A stretch of DNA of 10,759 nucleotides from contig JACDEA010000041.1 in NCBI GenBank assembly GCA_013816725.1, positions 1 through 10,759 on the forward strand. Reading direction: 5' to 3'. Made by a program: the position numbers and the translations under genes. This document shows, in pieces, positions 1-6,054 of this stretch. A model generated the notes under the pieces. It had not been told where the DNA came from. It did no database searches and was given only the letters and a program-made list of their open reading frames with translations. The DNA comes from Actinomycetota bacterium. Its GTDB lineage: Bacteria > Actinomycetota > Acidimicrobiia > Acidimicrobiales > JACDEA01. The number at the start of each line of letters is the position of its first letter. Position 1 is the first letter of the stretch.

Positions 1-822
1 CGCCACCACCGCGGCGATGACGCCGGGCGCGAGGACCAACGAGGCTGCGTTGGACAGCACGCCACCCTCTTGGAGGAGGGAGAACACCGGGCGATAGAGC
101 CCGGGCGCCACGAGCGCGGCGATGCCGCCGCCCAGGACCCCCGCGGCGCGATCGAGCCCGATCCGACGCGCCGTCGCGTAGGCGAGAGCACCCGCCGAAA
201 GCGGCCACGCCACACCGAGGACGACCACCGTCACCGCGTTCATGCCGATAACCACACTCCCAGTGAGGCGTGCGGTCGCGGCCATCATCAAATGAAGCCC
301 GGATGGATAGAACGACACGTGCCCGCCGGTGAGCACGTCGGCGGGGACGATCTGCCATGGCGCTCCCCTTCCGGTGCGCTCGATGAACGCCGTGGCGACG
401 CCGTGCACGATCATGTCGTGCTCCTGCGCGACGGTCGAGAGCGGGCCGATACCCGACATCCAGGACTTCAGGCTGAGCGCGATCCCAACCGCGCCGAGGA
501 CGAGCCCCAGCACGGCGACGGGGCCGCCTGGCCACCTGCGATCGTCATCGTCAGCGTCCTCCACCAGGGCCGGCCGTCGTGCCAAGACCACTGCGATCAG
601 CCCGGCTGTCACCAAGCCGAGCGGGATCGGCCCGTAACCGACGTGGACCACCGCGCAGGCGGCGGCCGTAAGCGTCGCTACCGCCGCGCTGAGCGGTACT
701 GCGAGGGCGACGTGCCAGAACGTGCGGCGAACGCCGATGGCCAGGAGCCCAGCGCTTCCGGGCGCAACGACCACCACGAGGGCGACGCCGACGCGCGCGG
801 CATCGGTGACCGACCACGTCAT
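1..822 (-). CDS. DUF6541-like polytopic membrane protein, C-terminus off the left edge
   Basis: Translating the minus strand from the ATG at 822-820 gives 274 open codons to base 1, so the gene is cut by the window edge. The product starts MTWSVTDAARVGVALVVV and has several hydrophobic segments (about residues 10-30, 38-60, 68-82, 102-120, 185-215 and 225-270). About residues 133-187 are a loop with a His-Asp pair (QEHDMIVHG), a Gly-rich stretch (TGGHVSFYPSGLH) and LMMAATARLTG. That layout of acidic and aromatic residues ahead of FYP-x-x-x-H resembles the DUF6541 family of actinobacterial membrane proteins, which occur in envelope polysaccharide loci and may be GT-C-like; their activity is not established. 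The start lies 6 nt behind the stop of the DUF2304 gene, so the two are probably co-transcribed with the GT2 gene. Family assignment is from memory of the pattern; that it is a real membrane-protein gene is much surer. Confidence 0.8.
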   Translation of the reverse strand, partial: MTWSVTDAARVGVALVVVVAPGSAGLLAIGVRRTFWHVALAVPLSAAVATLTAAACAVVHVGYGPIPLGLVTAGLIAVVLARRPALVEDADDDDRRWPGGPVAVLGLVLGAVGIALSLKSWMSGIGPLSTVAQEHDMIVHGVATAFIERTGRGAPWQIVPADVLTGGHVSFYPSGLHLMMAATARLTGSVVIGMNAVTVVVLGVAWPLSAGALAYATARRIGLDRAAGVLGGGIAALVAPGLYRPVFSLLQEGGVLSNAASLVLAPGVIAAVVA

Positions 823-828
823 CGCCGA

Positions 829-1215
829 CTACTTCGGCCCAGCGGCCGAGCGGCCGGAAGCCGGTCCCGGGTCACCATCGGCGGGCACCTCCACACGGAA
901 CAGCGCCAGCTCTTCGGCCAACCGCCGCGTCCGCTCCTCGAGGCGCGACAACTCCCACGAGAAATGGACGACGACGAGAAACAACAGCCCGAGAGCGGCC
1001 AGGAACAATGTCGCGGGCGGGTACGAAATCCCAAGTGTAAGAGATACCCGGTCGAGCAGCGCCGGCGACGCGGCGAACGCGATCAGGCCGAGCCCGATAA
1101 TGATCCACAAGATCGAGTACTTGGCCCGGAGCTGTCGTTGGCGTACCAGATTGATGATGAACGCGAGGATCCCGACCGTGGCTACAAGGAGCAGTAAGTG
1201 GGCGCGCGTGCTCAT
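829..1215 (-). CDS. DUF2304 family small membrane protein
   Basis: A 128-residue protein from the ATG at 1215-1213, which overlaps the stop of the upstream glycosyltransferase by 4 nt (ATGA), indicating translational coupling. Longer in-frame extensions run into the glycosyltransferase gene and have no membrane-protein character, so this start is preferred. Visible parts: a first membrane segment at about 5-23 (HLLLLVATVGILAFIINLV), the hallmark LRAKYSILWIIIG at 29-41 continuing into a second segment to about 50, a third segment at about 66-84, and a charged amphipathic, probably coiled-coil stretch at 86-106 (SWELSRLEERTRRLAEEL). This is the usual DUF2304 arrangement. DUF2304 proteins are typically found next to a DPM1-like GT2 enzyme, as here, and are suspected to anchor or assist it at the inner membrane; that role is inference. 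The C-terminal tail (110-128) is low-complexity and rich in Pro, Gly and Ala. Confidence 0.88.
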   Translation of the reverse strand: MSTRAHLLLLVATVGILAFIINLVRQRQLRAKYSILWIIIGLGLIAFAASPALLDRVSLTLGISYPPATLFLAALGLLFLVVVHFSWELSRLEERTRRLAEELALFRVEVPADGDPGPASGRSAAGPK

Positions 1216-1931
1216 CCCGTGGCGCGGGGCCGTTTCGAGCGCAGCGGTGCAGTCGTCACCATGACGATCAATAGGCGAAGGTAGTGGTAGAGGAGACGAA
1301 TGTTGCGCGCTGACGGAACGCCCGCGCTGCGCTGTCGCATCAGGACCGGCACTTCGACCACCTTGAAACCCTCGTAGCAAGCGAGTAACAAGGCCTCGAC
1401 GGACTCCATGTACTCCTGCGGGTACGTGTCGGCGAAGAAGCGCACCAGCGGCGCGCTGAACGCGCGGAAGCCGGACGACGTGTCGGTGAAGCGCTGGCCT
1501 GACAACACGAGCACGGCCAAGCGCAAGAGCCGCATCGCACCGAAGCGAACGCGACCAACGTCGTACGTGGATTCCCGCGCCGTGAAACGGCTACCGATGG
1601 CCATATCCACGCCGTCGTCGAGAGTGGCGGTGAGCAGCTTCACCTCGGCGGGGTCATGCTGGCCGTCGGCGTCGAGCTGCACCACCCGGTCGTAGCCGTG
1701 GAGGACTGCATAACGGAACCCCGTGCGCAATGCACCACCGATGCCCAGGTTAAAGGGCAACGACGCAACTACTGCACCGTGACGCCGCGCCACCGCTGCC
1801 GTGGAGTCCGCCGATCCGTCGTCTACGACCAACGCGTCGCAATCGGGAAGCGTGCGACGCAGTTCATCGAGGACCGCCGGCAGGCTCTCCTGTTCGTTGA
1901 ACGCGGGGATCACGATCAAAGTCGTCGCCAC
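1212..1931 (-). CDS. GT2 family glycosyltransferase, DPM1/polyprenyl-phosphate sugar transferase type
   Basis: A 239-residue cytoplasmic GT-A enzyme, predicted to transfer a sugar from a nucleotide donor to a polyprenyl phosphate. It shows the N-terminal VIPAFNEQESL (7-17), VVDDGS (35-40) for nucleotide binding, NLGIGGALRTG (61-71), the metal-binding DAD in QLDADGQHDP (85-94), IGSRF (112-116) and TDTSSGFRAF (149-158), all in DPM1/DPG-synthase order. The C-terminus (about 212-230) is hydrophobic but there is no clear transmembrane anchor, which fits a separate DUF2304 partner encoded directly downstream with a 4-nt overlap. The start is GTG at 1931-1929: the next in-frame codons upstream reach a TAG at 1943-1941 with no other start. 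That TAG is also the first half of a TAGTCT box six bases from the GTG, so the transcript may be leaderless. The sugar and lipid cannot be read from the sequence. Confidence 0.93.
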   Translation of the reverse strand: MATTLIVIPAFNEQESLPAVLDELRRTLPDCDALVVDDGSADSTAAVARRHGAVVASLPFNLGIGGALRTGFRYAVLHGYDRVVQLDADGQHDPAEVKLLTATLDDGVDMAIGSRFTARESTYDVGRVRFGAMRLLRLAVLVLSGQRFTDTSSGFRAFSAPLVRFFADTYPQEYMESVEALLLACYEGFKVVEVPVLMRQRSAGVPSARNIRLLYHYLRLLIVMVTTAPLRSKRPRATG

Positions 1932-1937
1932 GCTGGG

Positions 1938-1943
1938 AGACTA
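1938..1943 (-). promoter_or_regulatory. Candidate -10 box (TAGTCT) of a leaderless promoter for the GT2 gene
   Basis: On the minus strand TAGTCT is followed by six bases (CCCAGC) and then the GTG start at 1931. TANNNT about 6-7 nt before the first base of the start codon is the known layout of leaderless actinobacterial transcripts. No Shine-Dalgarno sequence is visible between box and start. No convincing -35 element was found. The cofD start has the same layout. Confidence 0.5.
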
Positions 1944-1999
1944 CGGCCCCGCGCGCCTGATGACCGGGAGGGTGCCACCACCGGCGTCGCGGCGGCGGC

Positions 2000-2005
2000 T
2001 ATCTT
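2000..2005 (+). promoter_or_regulatory. Candidate -10 box (TATCTT) for the SpoIID-repeat gene
   Basis: TATCTT fits TANNNT and ends 10 nt before the ATG at 2016, which would place transcription start about 4-5 nt upstream of the ATG and leave a near-leaderless message. No Shine-Dalgarno sequence precedes the ATG. The box lies in the 84-base divergent gap 1932-2015, which also holds the GT2 promoter candidate. No clear -35 element is visible, so the call is tentative. Confidence 0.35.
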
Positions 2006-2015
2006 GGACGGGTTC

Positions 2016-4721
2016 ATGAGACGTTTGTGTCGCGCCGTCAGGCGCGCTATTCTTGTCATCTCGTTTCTCGCCGCACTCCTCGTACACACGACGCCGGCCA
2101 GCGCCGCGTCGGTCGGCTTCCGCTTCGACGGAGGCGGATGGGGTCACGGCCTCGGCATGGGGCAGTGGGGGGCGAAAGGCCAAGCCGACACGGGCCGCTC
2201 TGTGTCCCAGATCTTGCAGTCGTACTACCAGGGCACCACCGTCGGTACGCCCGCCGGCCGCGGATCCATTCGGGTCGGGGTCTTGCAGAACGTGTCCACG
2301 GTAACGATACGAAGTGCGGGCGCCGCCCCCGGGTCGTCCAGCAACGGACGGTTTGCGTTCGGGTGGGGCAATGGCTCGGGGCACCTCGACGGCTACGCCA
2401 ACGAGACGTGGGAGATCCGCGCCGTAAGCGCGACGAGCTTCCAGTTGTTCAAGAACGGCACGGCCGCGAGCCCTTCATTCGGCGGCGTCCTCCACGTCGA
2501 CTACGACTGGTACGGCAGCATCATCTCAGTCAGTGAGACGGGTCACCAGTATCGCCACGGATTCTTCGATGTCGTCCATCGCAGTGGTGCGTCGGCCTTT
2601 GACGTCGTCGCCCAGCTCGCGTCGTACACCGATTATCTCTACGGCTTAGGCGAGATGCCGTCGAGCTGGCACGTGAACGCGCTACGTGCCCAAGCCATCG
2701 CCGGCTACACGTACGCGCTCGAGAAGGCGCAACGTCTTGGAGACTTCCGCTCCGGCTGCGCGTGCACCGTGTTCGCCTCGACCCTCGACCAGGCCTACAT
2801 CGGATGGGACAAGGAAGCCGAAGCGACCTACGGCCCGCGCTGGGTTGATGCCGTCAACTCGGTAGCCGGGCAGGCGGTCTTGTACAATGGCGCGCCGATC
2901 CAGGCACTCTACAGCTCCTCTACCGGCGGTCACACCGAGGACAATGAGTTCGTCTTCGGCAGCTCGCCGTTACCCTACCTGCGAGGCGTCCCCGATCCAT
3001 CGGACGCTACTCCCGGAAACCCCAACCACACGTGGGCCGCAGACTTTTCCGCCAACGATCTTTCCGCCCGCCTGAACGCCAACTCGGCGACCGCGGTCGG
3101 GACGGTGACTGACGTCCAGATCGTGTCGCCGCTGGGCGTGTCAGGCCGGGTCGGGCGAGTTGTCGACGACACCCATGGAGGCGTGCGTCTGATCGGCTCG
3201 AGCGGCACGAAGCGAGTCAGCGGGAGCACGCTGCAGTCGGTTCTTGGGTTGAAGTCGACATTGTTCCGTGTGAGCAAGGACGTGCAGCACCCGAACGGCG
3301 CAATCTTGAAAGGACCGGGGCCCACGGTCTGGGTGCTGCGCGACGGCGCCCGATGGCCGGCGTGGAACGAATCCGCGTTCTTCACACGCGGGTCGTACTC
3401 GGAAATGCTTTCGGTAACGGACGCGACTCTGATGCAGTACCCGCAGGCTGGCGCCGGTTTCCGTGATGGCGTGCTCCTCCTAACGCCGGACGGCAAGGTC
3501 TGGATCGTGTCGAACCGGCAGCGTCGACACATCACGTCCGATGCCGTGATGTCGGGCCTCGGGCTGTCGTACTCCAACGTCCGGCACGTCGACGAATCGA
3601 CGGCAGCAGTGCACCCGCAAGGTTCTCCGGTGTCATCGAGCTCATCGCTCGTAGACGGCATGTTCGTCAAGCTCGCGGCGTCTCCTCGCGTATACCTAAT
3701 CCGCGGCGGCGTCGCGCACTACGTCGCCCACGACGGGATCTTCAAGACCTACAGGGCGTCGTACGCTGAGGTCGCCACGGTGTCGTCAACGCAGCTGGGC
3801 GTTCCCGGCGACGGCGCCGGCTTCCGCGATGGGACGCTGATCCGCACCGGCGACGGACAGGTATGGGCAATCTCGGACTCCCAGAGGCGCCACATCGCAA
3901 ATCAATCCGTGTACGACTCATTGGGCTATCGGAGCGGCGCCTGGATTCAGGTGAGCGACGCCGACGCGGCCTTGCACCCGGTCGGACCGGCGATCAACGG
4001 CGGTCCGCATCCGAACGGGGCGTTGGTGAAAGCGAACAATGGGCCAACGGTATGGGTCGTCGTCGACGGGACCCGGTACCCGTTCAGTGATGAGCAAGCG
4101 TTCTTCACCCGCGCGTCGTATGCGGAGCTCGCGGTGGTTTCTCCTCAGGTCCTCAATCCACTGCCGGTGTTGAGCCTCGGCTGGCGGCCAGGCAGCCTTA
4201 TCCGTACGCCCGACGGCCGAGTGTGGATCATCAGCGCCGACCATGATGCTCGACGTCACATCCAGAATGACACCGTGTTCTCTGGAATGGGCCTGTCGTA
4301 CTCGAACGTGCGCAACGTGAGCTTCCTCGATGCCGCAGTGCATCCCGAGGGGGCTCCCCTCTCGGCAGCTGCCGCCGTCGACGGCATGTTCATGCGGCGT
4401 AGCAACGACGCTCGCATCTTCTTGATCTCCGGCGGCCGCGCCCGGCCTGTGGTCAGTGCAACAGCGTTCGCTTCGTATCGGGCCAGCGATGGTGAGATCG
4501 TGAACAACGGGCCCTTCCCGGCAGAAGGTGTCGTCGTGGGATTCAGAGACGGCACGCTGATCATGACTAACGCGGGGCGGGTGTATGCGATCGCCGACGG
4601 CGCGAAGCGGTGGATCCAGGGGGACGCCGTGTTCCACTCGCTCGGCTACGACTACGCCGACGTCATCCGCGTGACCGATGCTGAAGCTGCGGCGCATCCC
4701 GACGGCGCCGTCATCGGATGA
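2016..4721 (+). CDS. Secreted SpoIID/LytB-domain protein with C-terminal eight-unit repeat domain
   Basis: The 901-residue product from the ATG at 2016 opens with a Sec signal peptide (RR-rich n-region, hydrophobic AILVISFLAALLV, AxA site TPASA ending at residue 30). Upstream in-frame codons from 1656 overlap the opposing GT2 gene and lack a signal sequence. Residues 35-77 carry GGGWGHGLGMGQWGA and ILQSYYQGT. Residues 195-345 carry the SpoIID core: YLYGLGEMPSSW with the presumed catalytic Glu213, ALRAQAIAGYTYA, a CAC pair (248, 250) in the usual Cys/His metal-site region, LDQAYIGW, ALYSSSTGGHTED and PYLRGVPDPSD. SpoIID enzymes are peptidoglycan lytic transglycosylases acting on denuded glycan; here an extracytoplasmic wall-modifying role is likely. 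Residues 425-901 form eight repeats, listed separately. The flippase gene overlaps its 3' end. Non-sporulating actinobacteria commonly have SpoIID/LytB proteins, so no sporulation role is implied. Confidence 0.92.
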   Translation: MRRLCRAVRRAILVISFLAALLVHTTPASAASVGFRFDGGGWGHGLGMGQWGAKGQADTGRSVSQILQSYYQGTTVGTPAGRGSIRVGVLQNVSTVTIRSAGAAPGSSSNGRFAFGWGNGSGHLDGYANETWEIRAVSATSFQLFKNGTAASPSFGGVLHVDYDWYGSIISVSETGHQYRHGFFDVVHRSGASAFDVVAQLASYTDYLYGLGEMPSSWHVNALRAQAIAGYTYALEKAQRLGDFRSGCACTVFASTLDQAYIGWDKEAEATYGPRWVDAVNSVAGQAVLYNGAPIQALYSSSTGGHTEDNEFVFGSSPLPYLRGVPDPSDATPGNPNHTWAADFSANDLSARLNANSATAVGTVTDVQIVSPLGVSGRVGRVVDDTHGGVRLIGSSGTKRVSGSTLQSVLGLKSTLFRVSKDVQHPNGAILKGPGPTVWVLRDGARWPAWNESAFFTRGSYSEMLSVTDATLMQYPQAGAGFRDGVLLLTPDGKVWIVSNRQRRHITSDAVMSGLGLSYSNVRHVDESTAAVHPQGSPVSSSSSLVDGMFVKLAASPRVYLIRGGVAHYVAHDGIFKTYRASYAEVATVSSTQLGVPGDGAGFRDGTLIRTGDGQVWAISDSQRRHIANQSVYDSLGYRSGAWIQVSDADAALHPVGPAINGGPHPNGALVKANNGPTVWVVVDGTRYPFSDEQAFFTRASYAELAVVSPQVLNPLPVLSLGWRPGSLIRTPDGRVWIISADHDARRHIQNDTVFSGMGLSYSNVRNVSFLDAAVHPEGAPLSAAAAVDGMFMRRSNDARIFLISGGRARPVVSATAFASYRASDGEIVNNGPFPAEGVVVGFRDGTLIMTNAGRVYAIADGAKRWIQGDAVFHSLGYDYADVIRVTDAEAAAHPDGAVIG
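3288..4718 (+). repeat. Eight tandem 55-65-residue repeats, organised as two copies of a 240-residue block
   Basis: Within the SpoIID protein, units begin near residues 425, 482, 546, 602, 665, 723, 788 and 842. Two unit types alternate. Odd units show G-x-hydrophobic-hydrophobic, then V-W/Y/F-hydrophobic near a DG or GG, then F-x-x-x-x-S-Y/D-x-E. Even units show FRDGTLI-like openings, DGRVWxIS, RRHI, a LGxSYSNV-like stretch and end in HPxG. Units 1-4 and 5-8 match one to one: HPNGA at 425 and 665, SYSNVR at 518 and 761, VDGMF at 546 and 788, FRDGTLI at 603 and 843. The offset is 240-243 residues, so a four-unit block was duplicated. DNA of the copies has clearly diverged, so this is not a recent event. 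Similar unnamed repeats are known to me in other bacterial surface proteins; ligand unknown. Confidence 0.85.
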
Positions 4722-6054
4722 TCGGTTGACGAACGCGGGTCTGGTGGGGCGCGTCCGCGACGCGCTTCCACCAGGCACCGCCCCCGTCGCCATCGGCGTC
4801 GTCGTTTCCGGATTGAGCGCGTACGGGTTCTTCGTTGTCTCCGCTCGTACCCTCGGCGCGACCGAATACGCGCCCCTATCCGTCCTATGGGCGGCGCTGT
4901 TTCTCGTCGGACCCGGACTGTTCCTACCTGTGGAGCAGGAAGTCAGCCGTGCGTTGGCGGGGCGGCGGGCCCGCGCTCAGGGGGGCGCGCCGGTGGTCCG
5001 ACGAGCCGGTGCTCTGGGCGCCGCCCTGCTGTCGGTTGTGGCCCTCGCCACCATCGCCGCTTGGCGTCCAGTCGCCGATCGCCTGTTCAGCGGCGAATCC
5101 GTTGTGCTGGCCGCGTGGCTGCTGGGCATCGCCGGATATTGCGCCAGCCACCTGGTCCGCGGCGCAATGTCAGGCATGGGCAAATTTGGGGCGTACTCGA
5201 GACAGCTGGGTGGCGAAGCGGTGGCCCGTTTCATCATTTGCGTTGCACTGGCGCTGGCAGGCGCCGCCCACGTCGGCCCGTACGCCCTCGCGGTGGGTGC
5301 CGCGCCGTTCCTCGGGCTGCTGGTGTCGCTTCCAGGCCAGCGCGGTCTGATCACAGATGGCCCGCCCGCGCCGTGGGCGGAGATCTCCGCGTCCTTGGGC
5401 GCATTGCTCGCCGGGTCGATCCTCTCCATGGCAGTCGCAAACCTGGGGCCCCTGTTCATCCGGTTGCTCGCGTCGCCATCCGAAGAAGCTGAAGCGGGAC
5501 GATTCCTTGCTGCGCTGCTGGTCGCTCGCATACCGCTGTTCCTATTTCAAGCAGTGCAGTCCGCCCTTCTCCCGAAGCTCGCTTCGCTGGTCAGCGAAGG
5601 ACGTACCAGCGAGTTTCGGCGCGGGTTCCGGCTACTCATCTGGTTCTTGTCGGCGGCCGCCCTCGTCGGCATCGCGGGCGCGTTCACCGTGGGCTCGGAC
5701 GTAGTTCGGATCATGTTCGGTCGGGACTTCGCACTCGGGAGCCGGACCGCAGGCATGCTCGCCATCGGCGCCGGTGGCTTCATGATCGCCTCCGCGATCG
5801 CACAGGCGAACATCGCGCTGGGCGCGCAGGCCCGCCAGGCGTGGGCGTGGGCGGCCGGCGTCCTGACCTTCCTCATCGTCGTCGGGCTCGAGCGCAACGG
5901 CCTTTACTGGCGGGTCGAACTTGCGTCAGCAGCGAGCAGTCTCGCGGCATTGGCCGCCCAAGCAGTTGTCCTTGCCGGCCGCCTGCGCGGCGATGCCAGT
6001 ATCGACGGGGCCAACCTGTTTGAAGCGATTACCGACCTGTCGCTGGAACCGTGA
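4678..6054 (+). CDS. Oligosaccharide flippase (MATE/Wzx-like polysaccharide exporter)
   Basis: A 458-residue polytopic inner-membrane protein with about 12 hydrophobic segments (roughly 34-56, 63-84, 110-130, 141-160, two within 181-218, then 236-265, 275-300, 316-337, 356-378, 386-403 and 412-434). Features typical of Wzx/MOP-superfamily flippases are the first-helix region GLSAYGFFVVSARTLGATEYAPLSVLW, the polar VEQEVSRALAGRRA after segment 2, LVRGAMSGMGKFGAYSRQL at about 159-177 and the second-half LFLFQAVQSALLPKLA. The expected role is moving a lipid-linked glycan or a related precursor across the membrane. The ATG at 4678 overlaps the SpoIID gene by 44 nt; in-frame TTG at 4726 and GTG at 4744 would avoid the overlap and keep all membrane segments, and no start has a good Shine-Dalgarno. 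Co-transcription with the SpoIID gene is very likely. The 3' end overlaps the opposing methyltransferase gene by 26 nt. Confidence 0.88.
   Translation: MLKLRRIPTAPSSDDRLTNAGLVGRVRDALPPGTAPVAIGVVVSGLSAYGFFVVSARTLGATEYAPLSVLWAALFLVGPGLFLPVEQEVSRALAGRRARAQGGAPVVRRAGALGAALLSVVALATIAAWRPVADRLFSGESVVLAAWLLGIAGYCASHLVRGAMSGMGKFGAYSRQLGGEAVARFIICVALALAGAAHVGPYALAVGAAPFLGLLVSLPGQRGLITDGPPAPWAEISASLGALLAGSILSMAVANLGPLFIRLLASPSEEAEAGRFLAALLVARIPLFLFQAVQSALLPKLASLVSEGRTSEFRRGFRLLIWFLSAAALVGIAGAFTVGSDVVRIMFGRDFALGSRTAGMLAIGAGGFMIASAIAQANIALGAQARQAWAWAAGVLTFLIVVGLERNGLYWRVELASAASSLAALAAQAVVLAGRLRGDASIDGANLFEAITDLSLEP

Noticed and set aside
551..817. 88-codon minus-strand open frame inside the left-edge gene
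   Set aside because: It is in another frame from the membrane protein that starts at 822 and its product is almost only Arg, Gly, Pro and Ala.
70..1197. 375-codon open frame on the plus strand
   Set aside because: It is antisense to the DUF6541-like and DUF2304 genes. Its product is a run of charged residues (R, D, E, H) with no domain, typical of the shadow of a membrane-protein gene in high-GC DNA.
1216..1380. In-frame N-terminal extension of the DUF2304 gene
   Set aside because: It lies inside the GT2 gene, is low-complexity, and the ATG at 1215 with a 4-nt overlap gives the normal family length.
1656..2015. In-frame upstream extension of the SpoIID gene
   Set aside because: It is antisense to the GT2 gene and would bury the signal peptide at residue 121.
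2975..3670. 231-codon minus-strand open frame
   Set aside because: Antisense to the SpoIID gene; no domain or start signal, and the sense frame is clearly the coding one.
3918..4793. 291-codon minus-strand open frame
   Set aside because: It is the shadow of the SpoIID repeat region, with no recognisable motif and a composition rich in Arg, His and Asp.
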